Shown: positions 32,629 to 41,645, numbered from the stretch's first letter. The stretch is 47,123 nt of DNA from an uncultured Veillonellaceae bacterium (GCA_900314825.1 OMWS01000017.1:1-47123), one strand, 5' to 3'. Numbers and translations are program-made. The notes: generated by a model from the sequence alone, not told the origin.

Positions 32629-32946
32629 TCAAGCGAGGAAGAACACCTGCTGCATTTTCGGCTGGGCGCCGGTCTCAGGATCCATTTCCATGACCATGAC
32701 GTCCTTCATGTATTCGTTCCACTTGTCGACGACGGGGCTCTCCGCCTGATACTTTTCGGCGTAGGCCACGCCCTTTTCGCATTCGAAGTAGCCGAAGAGC
32801 TCGTTGCCGACGTTCCAGATCGTGTAGTTGCTGATGCCGGCTTCTTTCAGCACCTGCTTCATTTCGGGCCAGATGTGGGCGTGACGATATTTGTACTCTT
32901 CGAGCTTGCCGTCCTTGACGACGGCTTTCCAGGCAAAACGTTCCAT
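32629..32946 (-). CDS. rhaM: L-rhamnose mutarotase
   Basis: A 105-residue RhaU/RhaM-family protein: MERFAWKAVVKDGKLEEYKY then RHAHIWPEM (conserved HxxIWPE), GISNYTIWNVGNELFGYFEC and VVDKWNEYM. It interconverts alpha and beta L-rhamnose before isomerisation. The ATG at 32946 is preferred over a TTG three codons earlier. It lies 18 bases after the MFS gene, at the end of the rhamnose unit. Confidence 0.93.
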   Translation of the reverse strand: MERFAWKAVVKDGKLEEYKYRHAHIWPEMKQVLKEAGISNYTIWNVGNELFGYFECEKGVAYAEKYQAESPVVDKWNEYMKDVMVMEMDPETGAQPKMQQVFFLA

Positions 32947-32964
32947 GTGTGACAAACCTTCTTT

Positions 32965-34308
32965 TTATTCGTGTGCAACCGACGTTTTCTTTTCGTTCGG
33001 ATCGATGAACCAGCCGTTTTCGTCGATCTCGCCTTTGTAGCGCTCCGCCGTGATCTCGTCGAGCGTCTTGCCGCGGTCATCGGCGCCGAAGAACGTGCCG
33101 GCGATCCAGCTGAGGACGCAGAAGCCGATCATGAGGAACGCGGCAATCTGGAAGCCAAGCGTCTCCATGATGATCGGGACGGCGAAGCCCCAGACAGCGG
33201 CCGAGAAGCGCGTGACGAAGAATGTGAAGCCCTGCGCCGTGGCGCGATAACGCACCGGGAAGAGCTCGGAGCTCCAGAGCTGGTAGAACTGCTGCTGCAT
33301 CGAGAAGCCCCAGACGACGGTGAAGAAGAACAGCATCCACGTCTGCAGCATGTCGGCGGGCAGCGCCCAGACGAACCAGCTGATGACGCCGAGGCCGGAG
33401 AAGATGCCGAAGATCTTGCGGCGGTTGAACTTGTCACCCGTGTACATGAAGATGACGGTCGTGACGATGCAGACGGCGAAATTCAGCGCCGTGAGGAACA
33501 AGGACATGGCATTCGAAAGGTTGCCGACGTGCTCGTAGATGTACGGCATGAAGAAGCCGTTCGTGGACGCTGCGAGATTCCAGAGCGTGTAGACGGCGCA
33601 GAGCATGACGACGGTCTTGAGGCTCGTGCCGCGCAGGATGTCGGCATAGCTGGCCTTGCGCTGATGGATGCCTTTGGCCTCGAGTGCTTCCGTACGCTTC
33701 TTTGCCTCAACCCATTCCGTGGACTCCGGCATCTTGAGGCGCTGATACCAGATCCAGGCCGCGACAACGATGAGGTGCGCGAAGATGATGCGGTTGCCGA
33801 GCAAGCCGAACATCGAATTGAGCGGGATGGACGCGAGGAACACGACGACCGGGCCGAGCATCCACGCGATCTGCGCCGAGCCGCAGTGTTTTGCACGATT
33901 CTTTGATGGCGCTTCCTCTGCGATGAACGTCCAGGAAGCGACGACATCTGCGCCAACCATGAGACCGACGACGACATAGCCCAAGAGGAACATCGGGTAG
34001 TTCGTCGCGAGGCAGATCATGAGCACGCCAATCATGTAGATGAGGAGCGCCCAGTTGTAAACGAATTTGCGGCCGTACTTGTCGCAGATCTTGCCGCCGA
34101 TGAGCGCGCCGATGGCTGCGCCGCCCGTGTTCGACGACAGTGCCGCGAGAAGGCCCATCTGCACGCTGCTCATGCCGAGATAATCTTGCCACATGCTGAG
34201 GCCGGACGCGCCCGCGACGATCGAACCGGCGTCGATGTAGCTGATGAGGCCGGCGATGAGCGTCTTTTTCCACGCGGACATGTGGTAGTCAAGCTTGACT
34301 CCTAACAT
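32965..34308 (-). CDS. MFS sugar transporter, probable L-rhamnose permease
   Basis: A 447-residue protein with about 12 membrane helices and the MFS loop motif GGKICDKYGRKFVY, followed by QIAWMLGPVV and SSELFPVRYRATAQG of the sugar-porter type. It is not the RhaT family. Its place between rhaD and rhaM argues for rhamnose uptake (inference). GGGGG lies 8 bases before the ATG. The 106 bases separating it from rhaD hold a CGGCAGCGCG/CGCGCTGC hairpin without a T run. Confidence 0.85.
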   Translation of the reverse strand: MLGVKLDYHMSAWKKTLIAGLISYIDAGSIVAGASGLSMWQDYLGMSSVQMGLLAALSSNTGGAAIGALIGGKICDKYGRKFVYNWALLIYMIGVLMICLATNYPMFLLGYVVVGLMVGADVVASWTFIAEEAPSKNRAKHCGSAQIAWMLGPVVVFLASIPLNSMFGLLGNRIIFAHLIVVAAWIWYQRLKMPESTEWVEAKKRTEALEAKGIHQRKASYADILRGTSLKTVVMLCAVYTLWNLAASTNGFFMPYIYEHVGNLSNAMSLFLTALNFAVCIVTTVIFMYTGDKFNRRKIFGIFSGLGVISWFVWALPADMLQTWMLFFFTVVWGFSMQQQFYQLWSSELFPVRYRATAQGFTFFVTRFSAAVWGFAVPIIMETLGFQIAAFLMIGFCVLSWIAGTFFGADDRGKTLDEITAERYKGEIDENGWFIDPNEKKTSVAHE

Positions 34309-34414
34309 TTCTGTTTCCCCCTGTGAAAAATCGTATGACTCTGAAAATTATGATGGCTCATGCACGGCAGCGCGACCATGCCGCGCTGCGATGCATGTGA
34401 TGTGTGTGATGAGG

Positions 34415-35233
34415 TTAATCCAAAACCGAGGTATTCAAATTGATGTGGAAATCCTTTGCGAGCTGCAGGAAGCCTTCTTTCGGGATCGTCTGCTTCTTGC
34501 CGCCCATCGAGAGGACTTTGACGCAGATTTCTGCGGCCTTCTCGACCGTGTCCATGAGGCCGAACGCTTCGTCGAAATCATCACCACAGACGAACAGGCC
34601 GTGATGCGTCCATACGACGACGCGGTATTTCTCCATGAGCTTCACGGATGCATCCGCGATCTCCTTGCCGCCCGGCACCATCCAGGGCACGACGCCGACG
34701 CCTTCCGGGAAGATGACGGGGTCTTCCGTCGCCATTTCCCAAAGCTCGCGCGTGAACGCCTTGTCTTCGAGCGGCAGCACGAATGTCAATGCGATGAGAT
34801 TCGTCGGATGCGCATGGTAGATGATGCGGTTCTTGCCGTTCGTCATTTTCTTCTTGAGCTCGTGCGCCGCGAGATGCGTCGGCAGTTCGCTCGTCGGGCG
34901 GCCGCCGTTCACGAGGCCCCAGACGATGCCGTAGTTCTCGCCTTTCTCATCGATCTTGATGAGCGCGACATTTTCTTCCGGCGCGAGCGAAACGTTGCGC
35001 ATATACTTGCCGCTGCCCGTCACGAGGAAATATTCGCCCGCGAGCCCCGGCACCGTGTTGCCGATCGGCAGCCACTCTTTGACAGCATGCAGCGAATCCG
35101 CGACGGCCGCGACTTCTTCTTCCGGCACGCGATACGACAAGTTGCCGCCGTTGCGCTCGTGCCAGCCTTTCTGGAACGCGTCTGCCGTCAGACGCTGGAA
35201 GCTTTCCATGAATTTCGTGTTCAAGATATCCAT
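34415..35233 (-). CDS. rhaD: Rhamnulose-1-phosphate aldolase
   Basis: A 272-residue class II aldolase. Zinc ligands are seen in IIYHAHPTNL (two His) and WTHHGLFVCG; GWHERNGGNLSYR and FLVTGSGKYMRN form the phosphate-binding region, and RPTSELPTHLAAH holds the catalytic Glu. It splits rhamnulose-1-phosphate to DHAP and lactaldehyde. AGAGGA lies 8 bases before the ATG; 27 bases after rhaA. Confidence 0.95.
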   Translation of the reverse strand: MDILNTKFMESFQRLTADAFQKGWHERNGGNLSYRVPEEEVAAVADSLHAVKEWLPIGNTVPGLAGEYFLVTGSGKYMRNVSLAPEENVALIKIDEKGENYGIVWGLVNGGRPTSELPTHLAAHELKKKMTNGKNRIIYHAHPTNLIALTFVLPLEDKAFTRELWEMATEDPVIFPEGVGVVPWMVPGGKEIADASVKLMEKYRVVVWTHHGLFVCGDDFDEAFGLMDTVEKAAEICVKVLSMGGKKQTIPKEGFLQLAKDFHINLNTSVLD

Positions 35234-35260
35234 TGATATGATCCTCTTTCCGAATCGAAC

Positions 35261-36499
35261 TTATGCGCGCTTGAACAGCACGTCGCTCTCGTATTTCTTG
35301 ACATCCGCGTACCACTTGCCATCGACCGGCACATGATTGCGCGTGCAGAACTCGGCCCAGACATCGCCGAACGGCAGCGTCTTGATCTCTTCGAGGCCGG
35401 CGAGCACGGCCGTGAAGTCCGCTTTGTCCTGCGCGGCTTTGAGCTCTTTGTTCGGCGTGAGGAGACCGTAGAGCAGTGCTTTCTGCATATTGCGCATGCC
35501 GATGACCCAGGCTGCGATGCGGTTGATGCTCGCATCGAAGAAGTCGAGGCCGATGAAGACGCGGCCGAGCGCATCGCAGCGCACGAGCTCCGTCGCGAGT
35601 TCTTTGAGCTCGTCATCGAGCTTGATGACATGGTCGCTGTCCCAACGCACCGGGCGGCTGACGTGCAGCGCAAGACTGTCATTGAAGAGCAGCATCGACG
35701 AAATCTTGTCGCTGACGACTTCCGTCGGATGATAATGGCCCGTATCGAGCAGGCACATGAGGCCGTTCTTCGCCGCGTAGTTCATGTAGAACTCATGCGA
35801 ACCGACCGTGTACGATTCGACGCCGATGCCGAAGACCTTGCCCTCGACGGCGTCCGCGATGTTCTTGCGGTCGTATTTCACGGAGAAAATCTGATCCAAG
35901 GAATCCTTCAGACGTGCGCGCGGTCCGATGCGGTCGGCCGGCACATCCTTCGTGCCATCCGGGATCCAGACATTGTCGAGCGCCGTGATGCCGAGCTGCT
36001 CGCCGAAGTAGTTCGCGATCTTGCGGCTCGCTTTGCCGTGTGCGATCCAGAAATCGCGGATGTCCTTGTCCGGGCTCGAGAGCGTCATGTTGTCTTTGAC
36101 ATTCTTGTGGCTGAAGAACGTCGGGTTGAAGTCGAGGCCGATGCCCTCTTCTTTTGCGAAATCGACCCAAGCCTGGAAATGTTTCGGCTCGATGGCATCG
36201 CGGTCGATGTTCTCGTCCGTGATGCGGTACGATGCGTGCAGGTTCAGCTTGTGCTTGCCGGGGATGAACGAATACGCCTTGCGGATGTCGTTCATGAGCT
36301 CCTGCGGGTTGCGTGCGCGGCCCGGATAGTTGCCCGTCGTCGCGATGCCGCCCGTCAGCGCGTCGCTGTCGAAACCGAGCACGTCATCGCCCTGCCAGCA
36401 ATGCATCGAGATGCGGACGTCCTGCAGTTTCGAGAGTGCCGCTTCGACATCGACGCCGGCAGCTGCATACGCCTGTTTTGCTTCTTCAAATCTGGACAT
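35261..36499 (-). CDS. rhaA: L-rhamnose isomerase
   Basis: A 412-residue TIM-barrel enzyme. [14 protein letters not shown] near the N-terminus, [48 protein letters not shown] (metal ligands) and [17 protein letters not shown] are the family blocks. It converts L-rhamnose to L-rhamnulose. The start at 36499 follows GGAGGAAGTACAA. Second gene of the unit, 39 bases after rhaB. Confidence 0.96.
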   Translation of the reverse strand: MSRFEEAKQAYAAAGVDVEAALSKLQDVRISMHCWQGDDVLGFDSDALTGGIATTGNYPGRARNPQELMNDIRKAYSFIPGKHKLNLHASYRITDENIDRDAIEPKHFQAWVDFAKEEGIGLDFNPTFFSHKNVKDNMTLSSPDKDIRDFWIAHGKASRKIANYFGEQLGITALDNVWIPDGTKDVPADRIGPRARLKDSLDQIFSVKYDRKNIADAVEGKVFGIGVESYTVGSHEFYMNYAAKNGLMCLLDTGHYHPTEVVSDKISSMLLFNDSLALHVSRPVRWDSDHVIKLDDELKELATELVRCDALGRVFIGLDFFDASINRIAAWVIGMRNMQKALLYGLLTPNKELKAAQDKADFTAVLAGLEEIKTLPFGDVWAEFCTRNHVPVDGKWYADVKKYESDVLFKRA

Positions 36500-36538
36500 T
36501 TGTACTTCCTCCATTGTTTTATGTCAAAAAATATGGTT

Positions 36539-37948
36539 TCAAGCTTCGACGCGCTTCACATCGAACGATTTTGCGACCATCTTGCGCGCTTCCGTGAGAT
36601 CGGCGAACACGCCTTTGCGCAACATCTGCGCCATGAGGTTGCCGATGGCCGTCGCCTCGATCGGGCCGGCGTAAACGTCCTTGCCCGTTTCGTCCGCGAG
36701 CATCTTGTTCAGGAATTTATCCTGGCAGCCGCCGCCGACGACATGGATCTTCTTATATTTCTTCCCCGTGACCTCTTCGATCTCGGCGACTGTCTTCGCG
36801 TAGCAATTCGCGAGGCTGTGATAAATGCAGTACAGAAGCTCGCATTCCGTCTCGGGCTTTTCCTGCCCTGTTTTCTCGCAGTACGCTTGGACGGCCTGGA
36901 TCATGCTGTCCGGCGCGAGGAAGCTGTCATCATTGACATCGACCGTCGAGGTGAAGTAGCGGCCGATGTGCGCAAGCTCGTAGAGCTCTTCGAACGTGTA
37001 GGCGTGCTTGAACTCTTTCCGCAGCGACTGCATCATCCACATGCCCATGATGTTTTTGAGGTAACGATAGCGGAAATGGTAGCCGCCTTCGTTCGTGAAG
37101 TTGTGCTTGCGGCTCTTTTCCGTACAATCCGGGATCAGGCGCTCGATGCCCATGAGCGACCACGTGCCGGACGAGAGGTAAATGCTTTCCTCATCCGTCG
37201 CCGGCACTGCCATGACAGCCGAGCCCGTATCATGTGTGGCCGGCAGCACAACGTCCGTCTGGAAGCCGACGGCCTCTGCCATCGCGTCCGAAAGCTTGCC
37301 GACGAGCGTTTTCGGCGGCTCGAGCTTGCCGAAGAGCTTGCGAGGGATATCGAGCTGATCGAGGAGCTCCCAGTCCCAATCCTGCGTCTTCGCGTTCACG
37401 AGCTGCGTCGTCGTCGCGTTCGTGTACTCGTTCATCGCCACGCCCGTCAGCCGGTAGTTCAGATACTCCGGAATCATCAGGAAACGGTCGGCATGCACGA
37501 GGAGCTCCGGCTCCGTCTCGCGGAGGGCGACGAGCTGATAGATCGTGTTGAAAATCTGCTTCTGGATGCCGTTGCGGCTGTAGAGCTCCGCTTCCGGCAT
37601 CGTCTCGTACACGACCTTGTCCATGCCCTTCGTGCGGCCATCGCGATAACCGACGGCGCTTCCGAGCATGTTGCCCTGCGCATCGAGGAGGACGAAATCG
37701 ACGCCCCACGTGTCGATGCCGACGCTCGCCGGAATCCGTTCGAGACGCTTGCATTCCTTGAGGCCCGCGACGACTTCATGGAACAGATGATCGATGTCCC
37801 AGCAGAGATGACCGTTCTGTTTCACGAGGTGATTCTCGAAGCGGTAAATCTCCTCCATGCGGATCTTCCCGTTTTCCATCCAGCCAAGGATATGGCGGCC
37901 GCTCGACGCGCCGATGTCAATGGCAAGATGATACGTTTTTTCTTCCAT
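36539..37948 (-). CDS. rhaB: Rhamnulokinase
   Basis: A 469-residue FGGY-family kinase with N-terminal AIDIGASSGRHILGW, GIDTWGVDFVLLD, THDTGSAVMAVP, YLSSGTWSLMG and VVGGGCQDKFLNKMLAD followed by GPIEATAIGNLM. It phosphorylates L-rhamnulose at O1. GGGGG precedes the ATG by 12 bases. First gene of the rhamnose unit (rhaB-rhaA-rhaD-MFS-rhaM). Confidence 0.96.
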   Translation of the reverse strand: MEEKTYHLAIDIGASSGRHILGWMENGKIRMEEIYRFENHLVKQNGHLCWDIDHLFHEVVAGLKECKRLERIPASVGIDTWGVDFVLLDAQGNMLGSAVGYRDGRTKGMDKVVYETMPEAELYSRNGIQKQIFNTIYQLVALRETEPELLVHADRFLMIPEYLNYRLTGVAMNEYTNATTTQLVNAKTQDWDWELLDQLDIPRKLFGKLEPPKTLVGKLSDAMAEAVGFQTDVVLPATHDTGSAVMAVPATDEESIYLSSGTWSLMGIERLIPDCTEKSRKHNFTNEGGYHFRYRYLKNIMGMWMMQSLRKEFKHAYTFEELYELAHIGRYFTSTVDVNDDSFLAPDSMIQAVQAYCEKTGQEKPETECELLYCIYHSLANCYAKTVAEIEEVTGKKYKKIHVVGGGCQDKFLNKMLADETGKDVYAGPIEATAIGNLMAQMLRKGVFADLTEARKMVAKSFDVKRVEA

Positions 37949-38024
37949 GGTTTCTGGCTTCCCCCTGCGCTATGATTGAACTTTTGTTTTCGATGTTTTA
38001 TTTGCATTTCTCTTTACAGTTCAC

Positions 38025-38053
38025 ATAATACAACATGTTCGCAGATAAATCAA
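38025..38053 (-). promoter_or_regulatory. Promoter of the rhamnose unit
   Basis: Minus strand TTGATT (38048-38053), 17 bases, TATTAT (38025-38030). TTTTATTTG occurs on the plus strand at 37996-38004 and 38068-38076, flanking the promoter, with TTTTTATTTTG at 38077-38087; these may be operator repeats for the DeoR-type regulator (inference). Confidence 0.75.
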
Positions 38054-38100
38054 GAATTTTTTCTGTATTTTATTTGTTTTTATTTTGTTCCAACAAAAAT

Positions 38101-38136
38101 TAGGACAGTTGCAATATTTTCTGTCGCAACTGTCCT
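38101..38136 (-). terminator. Terminator upstream of the rhamnose promoter
   Basis: TAGGACAGTTGC pairs with GCAACTGTCCTA; on the minus strand AATTTTTG follows. It ends the amidase/membrane-protein transcript before rhaB. Confidence 0.75.
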
Positions 38137-38186
38137 ATCAAGTCAAAGAAATCCGCTCAAAGGATCAGGAATCCGTCAGCCCCGTG

Positions 38187-38528
38187 TCAGAGAAAGAGCA
38201 ACAAGATGGCGCCGAACAGCGTCACGATGCTGAAGCCGCGCATCGCATTGGCAATCGGCACGCCGATGGGCCCGAAGACGATCGGCACGACGCGCCGCAC
38301 CTCGAAGATGAGGAACGCAGCGCCGAACAGGATGAACGCCGCAATGCCCGCGTACACGCCATAGCAGAATGCTGCGAGCGCGACGATCATGCTCGCGACC
38401 TCGCCGCGCGCGTAGTGCGGCAGCGCATCTTCGTCTGGCCGTTCATCCAAAAGCGCCCGGCTCTGCCGCATGCCGAACTCATCCGTGAGTTCCTCATCGT
38501 GCGAGAACCAACGATAATGAAACGCCAT
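38187..38528 (-). CDS. Small membrane protein, unknown function
   Basis: 113 residues: a soluble charged N-terminus of about 45 residues (MAFHYRWFSHDEELTDEFGM) and three hydrophobic segments (VASMIVALAAFCYGVYAGIA, FILFGAAFLIF, FSIVTLFGAILLLFL). No family recognised. GAAGG stands 8 bases before the ATG. It follows the amidase gene by 64 bases on the same strand. Confidence 0.72.
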   Translation of the reverse strand: MAFHYRWFSHDEELTDEFGMRQSRALLDERPDEDALPHYARGEVASMIVALAAFCYGVYAGIAAFILFGAAFLIFEVRRVVPIVFGPIGVPIANAMRGFSIVTLFGAILLLFL

Positions 38529-38592
38529 CGTCTTTTCCTTCTCTCGTGGAATCGCATAGAAACCAACAACAATCCAACGGCACAACGTACCG

Positions 38593-39186
38593 TCACATAC
38601 GGTAACGCTCCTGCACGCCGACGATGACATCCGGCAGCATATCGTAAAAATGCTGGCCGGGGCACGCCGTCGCATTGAAGTCGCGATGGCCTTTGATCGT
38701 GTCCGCATCCGGCCGCAAGCCGTAAATCAGGCAGAGCCGCGCGACGAGACGCTCGGCCGCGTCGATCTGCGCGTCCGTCGGCCAAGCTGTTTCGAAGTTT
38801 CCGACGAGATTCACGCCGATGCTGTGCTCGTTTTCTCCATAACAATGCGCGCCGACCGTGTCGCGCGGCCGGCCGCGCTCAATCGTGCCATCCTTGCGGA
38901 TGACGTAATGATAGCCGATGCCGGCCCAGCCATTCGCGAGATGCCACTTGTGCACCGTCGCGGCCGAGACGTCCGCATTCGTATTGCCGATATGATGAAG
39001 GACGATGACATCTGTCGCGTCGCGATTCACGAGCGAGCGAAAACGCAAATACGTCTCGCGGACGCGCACGCCCGTGCGTCCGCCCACCTGCCACGCCGCT
39101 TCAGCAGCACGCGGAAAGGCTGCGGGCAAGAACGCCGCGCCGAAGGCCATCATGCCCATGTGCTTGATAAAATCTCTGCGATTCAT
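38593..39186 (-). CDS. Tat-exported N-acetylmuramoyl-L-alanine amidase (Amidase_2/PGRP)
   Basis: 197 residues. The N-terminus MNRRDFIKHMGMMAFGAAFL is a twin-arginine (Tat) signal. The amidase_2 fold follows: VIVLHHIGNT (zinc His), GIGYHYVIRKDGTIERGRP, and the second zinc site GHRDFNATACPG (His and Cys). It cuts the amide between MurNAc and the stem peptide in the periplasm. ATG at 39186 has GAGG only 3 bases upstream and GGGA 10 bases upstream, so the start is slightly uncertain. A TATAAT on the minus strand about 39 bases upstream (39225-39230) is a likely -10. Confidence 0.88.
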   Translation of the reverse strand: MNRRDFIKHMGMMAFGAAFLPAAFPRAAEAAWQVGGRTGVRVRETYLRFRSLVNRDATDVIVLHHIGNTNADVSAATVHKWHLANGWAGIGYHYVIRKDGTIERGRPRDTVGAHCYGENEHSIGVNLVGNFETAWPTDAQIDAAERLVARLCLIYGLRPDADTIKGHRDFNATACPGQHFYDMLPDVIVGVQERYRM

Positions 39187-39324
39187 GAACCTCAAATCCC
39201 ATAATTTCGTACTAAAGAAATATTATATGGGATAACTCTGAAAAAAACGAGAGAAGAACGACGAATCCGTCGGAAATCCTTGGTATTTCGCAGAACATCC
39301 GAAATTTGTTCCTGTGTATTATTG

Positions 39325-39353
39325 TTGAATTTCCACCATCTTTTTTGTATAAT
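39325..39353 (+). promoter_or_regulatory. Promoter of the DeoR-type regulator
   Basis: TTGAAT (39325-39330), 17 bases, TATAAT (39348-39353). Confidence 0.7.
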
Positions 39354-39402
39354 ACGAGTGGAAATGTGATTGCATAGATTGTTTGAGCAAGGAGCGTTCA
39401 TC

Positions 39403-40158
39403 ATGCTGGGAATCGAGCGGCGGCGCCGCATCATGGAAAAGTTGAACGAAGAACAAAAAGTCTACGTCTCGGAGCTCGCGAAGCTCTTCAGCGTCACGGA
39501 AGAGACGATCCGCCGCGACCTCGAGAAGCTCGAGGGCAAGGACCTCTTGCGCCGCAGCTACGGCGGCGCCGTGCTGAACGAACACACGGGCGACGACATC
39601 TCCTTCGTCAAGCGCAGCACGATCCTCAGCGAAAACAAGCACGTCATCGCCGAGCGCGCCGCGCGCCTCGTGCATGACGGCGACACGATCATGGTCGATG
39701 CGAGCACGACGTGCCTCGCGCTCATCGGCGAGCTCCAGCGGCGCAAAAATCTCACGATCATCACGAATTCCGTGCGCCTCGTCCACGATTTCTTGCAAGG
39801 GCCGTTCCAGCTCATCTCGACAGGCGGCACGCTGCGGCCGAATTCCTGCGCGCTCGTCGGCGACGTCACGCTGCAGACGCTCCGCCGCTACAACGTCGAC
39901 CTCGCGCTCATCAGCTGCAAGAGCCTCGACCGCACGAAAGGCGTCATGGAATCAAACGATGCCGAGAGCACGATCAAGGAATGCATAGCCGCGCAAGCCA
40001 AGCGCGTCGTCCTCCTCGCCGACCACACGAAATTCGGCAAGACGGCATTCGTCCATTCGTTCGACTTCGACCGCATCGACACGATCGTCACGGACGAACC
40101 GGTATCGACCTCGTGGCGCGATTTTCTGGAAAAGAAGAACGTCGAGCTCATCGACTGA
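39403..40158 (+). CDS. DeoR/GlpR-family regulator, probable rhamnose regulator
   Basis: 251 residues. The N-terminal DeoR HTH signature is complete: ERRRRIMEKLNEEQKVYVSE, LAKLFSVTEETIRRDLEKLE, LLRRSYGGAVL. The C-terminal sugar-phosphate sensing domain has DGDTIMVDASTTCLALIGEL, ISTGGTLRPNSCALVGDVT and LADHTKFGKTAFV. Such proteins usually repress sugar operons until a phosphorylated intermediate binds. Closeness to rhaBAD, and known DeoR-type rhamnose regulators in Firmicutes, suggest it controls that unit (inference). AAGGAG lies 8 bases before the ATG. Confidence 0.9.
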   Translation: MLGIERRRRIMEKLNEEQKVYVSELAKLFSVTEETIRRDLEKLEGKDLLRRSYGGAVLNEHTGDDISFVKRSTILSENKHVIAERAARLVHDGDTIMVDASTTCLALIGELQRRKNLTIITNSVRLVHDFLQGPFQLISTGGTLRPNSCALVGDVTLQTLRRYNVDLALISCKSLDRTKGVMESNDAESTIKECIAAQAKRVVLLADHTKFGKTAFVHSFDFDRIDTIVTDEPVSTSWRDFLEKKNVELID

Positions 40159-40193
40159 AGCATATAGCGCAAACAAGCAAACGATGGCACACA

Positions 40194-40232
40194 AAAAGAG
40201 CATCGCCCGAAAAGCGGTGCTCTTTCTTTTTG
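40194..40232 (+). terminator. Terminator after the DeoR-type gene
   Basis: AAAAAGAGCATCGC and GCGGTGCTCTTTCTTTTT form a stem with a T-rich tail. Confidence 0.85.
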
Positions 40233-40257
40233 TGAAATTTTTCAGGGTTTCACATCA

Positions 40258-40350
40258 TCAAACGATAACCGTCCGATGTTCTGTGAATCCACCAACCTGC
40301 ATGACGTCGAGATCAACGACGTTATCCCGAATCGTTGTCCATTGGCTCAT
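40258..40350 (-). CDS. Possible 30-residue peptide
   Basis: MSQWTTIRDNVVDLDVMQVG and then GFTEHRTVIV, with AAAGGA 11 bases upstream. It overlaps the end of the next gene upstream by 29 bases. No family known to me. Short phage-cluster proteins of this size exist beside DUF1659/DUF2922 genes, but coding status here is doubtful. Confidence 0.3.
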   Translation of the reverse strand: MSQWTTIRDNVVDLDVMQVGGFTEHRTVIV

Positions 40351-40651
40351 GATGATACACGTCCTTTCGTTTGCTGAATGTGAGATAGCAGAGGTATAGC
40401 CCCATGCCGTGGCGCGTGGTGACGGTTGTCCTTGGCTTTTCCTTGAACCATACGATGATTTCTTCCCCGGCGCGACGATAGACGTGCAGGAGTTCGCGCC
40501 CTTGGGTCACGGCGCTGTGCCAATCTCTTTCGTGCGTGAGGAAGTCTTCGAAGTGGTAATTCTCTTCGAGAGGTATCAGCCCAGGATAGCCGTCGGCGTC
40601 GCGCTTCGCTAGGAGCCGTTCCTGCTTCTTTTGCTGACTGGACAAGGGCAT
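40322..40651 (-). CDS. Hypothetical protein in phage-like cluster
   Basis: 109 residues, charged and soluble, from MPLSSQQKKQERLLAKRDAD with a central LEENYHFEDFLTHERDW and a C-terminal MGLYLCYLTFSKRKDVYHHE. No family recognised. AAAGGG lies close (3-4 bases) to the ATG at 40651; a longer form from 40702 is possible but has no better ribosome site. It follows the truncated holin on the same strand. Confidence 0.45.
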   Translation of the reverse strand: MPLSSQQKKQERLLAKRDADGYPGLIPLEENYHFEDFLTHERDWHSAVTQGRELLHVYRRAGEEIIVWFKEKPRTTVTTRHGMGLYLCYLTFSKRKDVYHHEPMDNDSG

Positions 40652-40698
40652 CACCCTTTCATTCGAACTGTTGAGAAATCCTCGTTCGTTGACATACG

Positions 40699-41058
40699 TC
40701 AACTTTTGAATTTTCCTAAACAGTTCGTTCCTTTCTGCAAACTGCTTGCAGATTCGTTCGTTATGCCGCGGAAGCCGCGCGCGGACGAAAGGCGGAGGCG
40801 CGGGCTGATACAGGCTGCAAGGAGGCCGGTCAGGTAGTCGAGCACCATGAAAAGGAGGAGCGTCTCGACCGTTTCATTCCAGCCGAGCAGGCTGCCGAGC
40901 GTCGTGCCGAGCGCGGACGCTGCCGCGCCGATGTGACGCTGCGTTACGTTTGGAATGAAGCTGTGAAAAGCATCTCCTCCCTGCGCCGCCCGAAGCATGG
41001 CATGCTCTTCCTCTCGTGGAAGTTTCACCAGCTTCCCGTCTACCTTTGCCGTCTTCAT
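40699..41058 (-). pseudogene. Truncated phage holin (holin_4 family)
   Basis: 119 residues starting at an ATG with GGAGGT 9 bases upstream. After a soluble N-terminus comes ETLLLFMVLDYLTGLLAACI and LRLSSARGFRGI, the first membrane helix and GxxG loop of toxin-secretion/phage-lysis holins (llmllDyiTGllaA...Sk.GfkGil). The expected second and third helices are missing; the frame runs into an unrelated hydrophilic tail (TNESASSLQKGTNCLGKFKS). I infer a deletion after about residue 95. It is divergent from the DUF1659 gene. Confidence 0.7.
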
Positions 41059-41156
41059 AACATCGACACCTCCATCAAAAATGCCGAACGTGACTTGAAA
41101 TCAGCGCGTCCGGCATATTTCATTATGAAGCTCCAAAAGAAAGGAGGTGCATCCCC

Positions 41157-41384
41157 ATGGCAGCAAAGAAAGAAACGCAGAGCACGAAGCTCGTGCTGAA
41201 GGTTGTGACCGGCACGGCGACGAGCGGCAAAGCCATCACGGCGAGCCGCACGTTCTCCCAGGTCAACCCGGCCGTCTCCGACGACGATCTCCTGACCGTC
41301 GGCGCCGCGCTCGCTGATCTCCAGTCGCACGCGATCTCGACGATCAGCCGCGTCGACACGGCGACGCTCGTGAATGAGGCGTGA
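41157..41384 (+). CDS. DUF1659 family protein
   Basis: 75 residues: KLVLKVVTGTATSGKAITAS, RTFSQVNPAVSDDDLLTVG and ALADLQSHAISTISRVDTAT, the DUF1659 pattern. Function unknown. In Firmicutes these genes usually sit immediately before a DUF2922 gene, often with a small YvrJ-type protein and a holin, as here. GGAGGTG lies 7 bases before the ATG. Repeat copy g follows the stop within about 15 bases and separates it from its partner. Confidence 0.88.
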   Translation: MAAKKETQSTKLVLKVVTGTATSGKAITASRTFSQVNPAVSDDDLLTVGAALADLQSHAISTISRVDTATLVNEA

Positions 41385-41399
41385 CGGCTTCTCAACCTA

Positions 41400-41608
41400 T
41401 GCCTCCCCCCTTGGGGGAGGTGGCCCCGCAGGGGTCGGAGAGGGTAGCGGCGTTACTAGATTCTCTATCCTTTCAATGGAATCGTGAATCAAGGAACGGC
41501 GTGACCCTCCGCCGCAAGCGGCATAAGCGACCGCATCGGCGCTAAAGCGCCGTGCGTCTGCTTATCCGCCTCGCATTCGCTCGCCACCTCCCCCAGAGGG
41601 GGAGGCGT
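41400..41608. repeat. Mosaic palindromic element (copy g)
   Basis: Left GCCTCCCCCCTTGGGGGAGG, then GGCCCCGCAGGGGTC and GGAGAGGGT. The core holds both CTATCCTTTCAATGG-AATCGTGAATC (as in b and d) and the 43-base module (41523-41565, as in e and f) preceded by GCCGCAAGCGGC. The right end is GCCACC, then CTCCCCCAGAGGGGGAG and GC. This copy ties the two sub-modules to one family. Confidence 0.92.
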
Positions 41609-41645
41609 AGAACGAATGGCCCGAAACAGAAAGGAGGTGACACTC

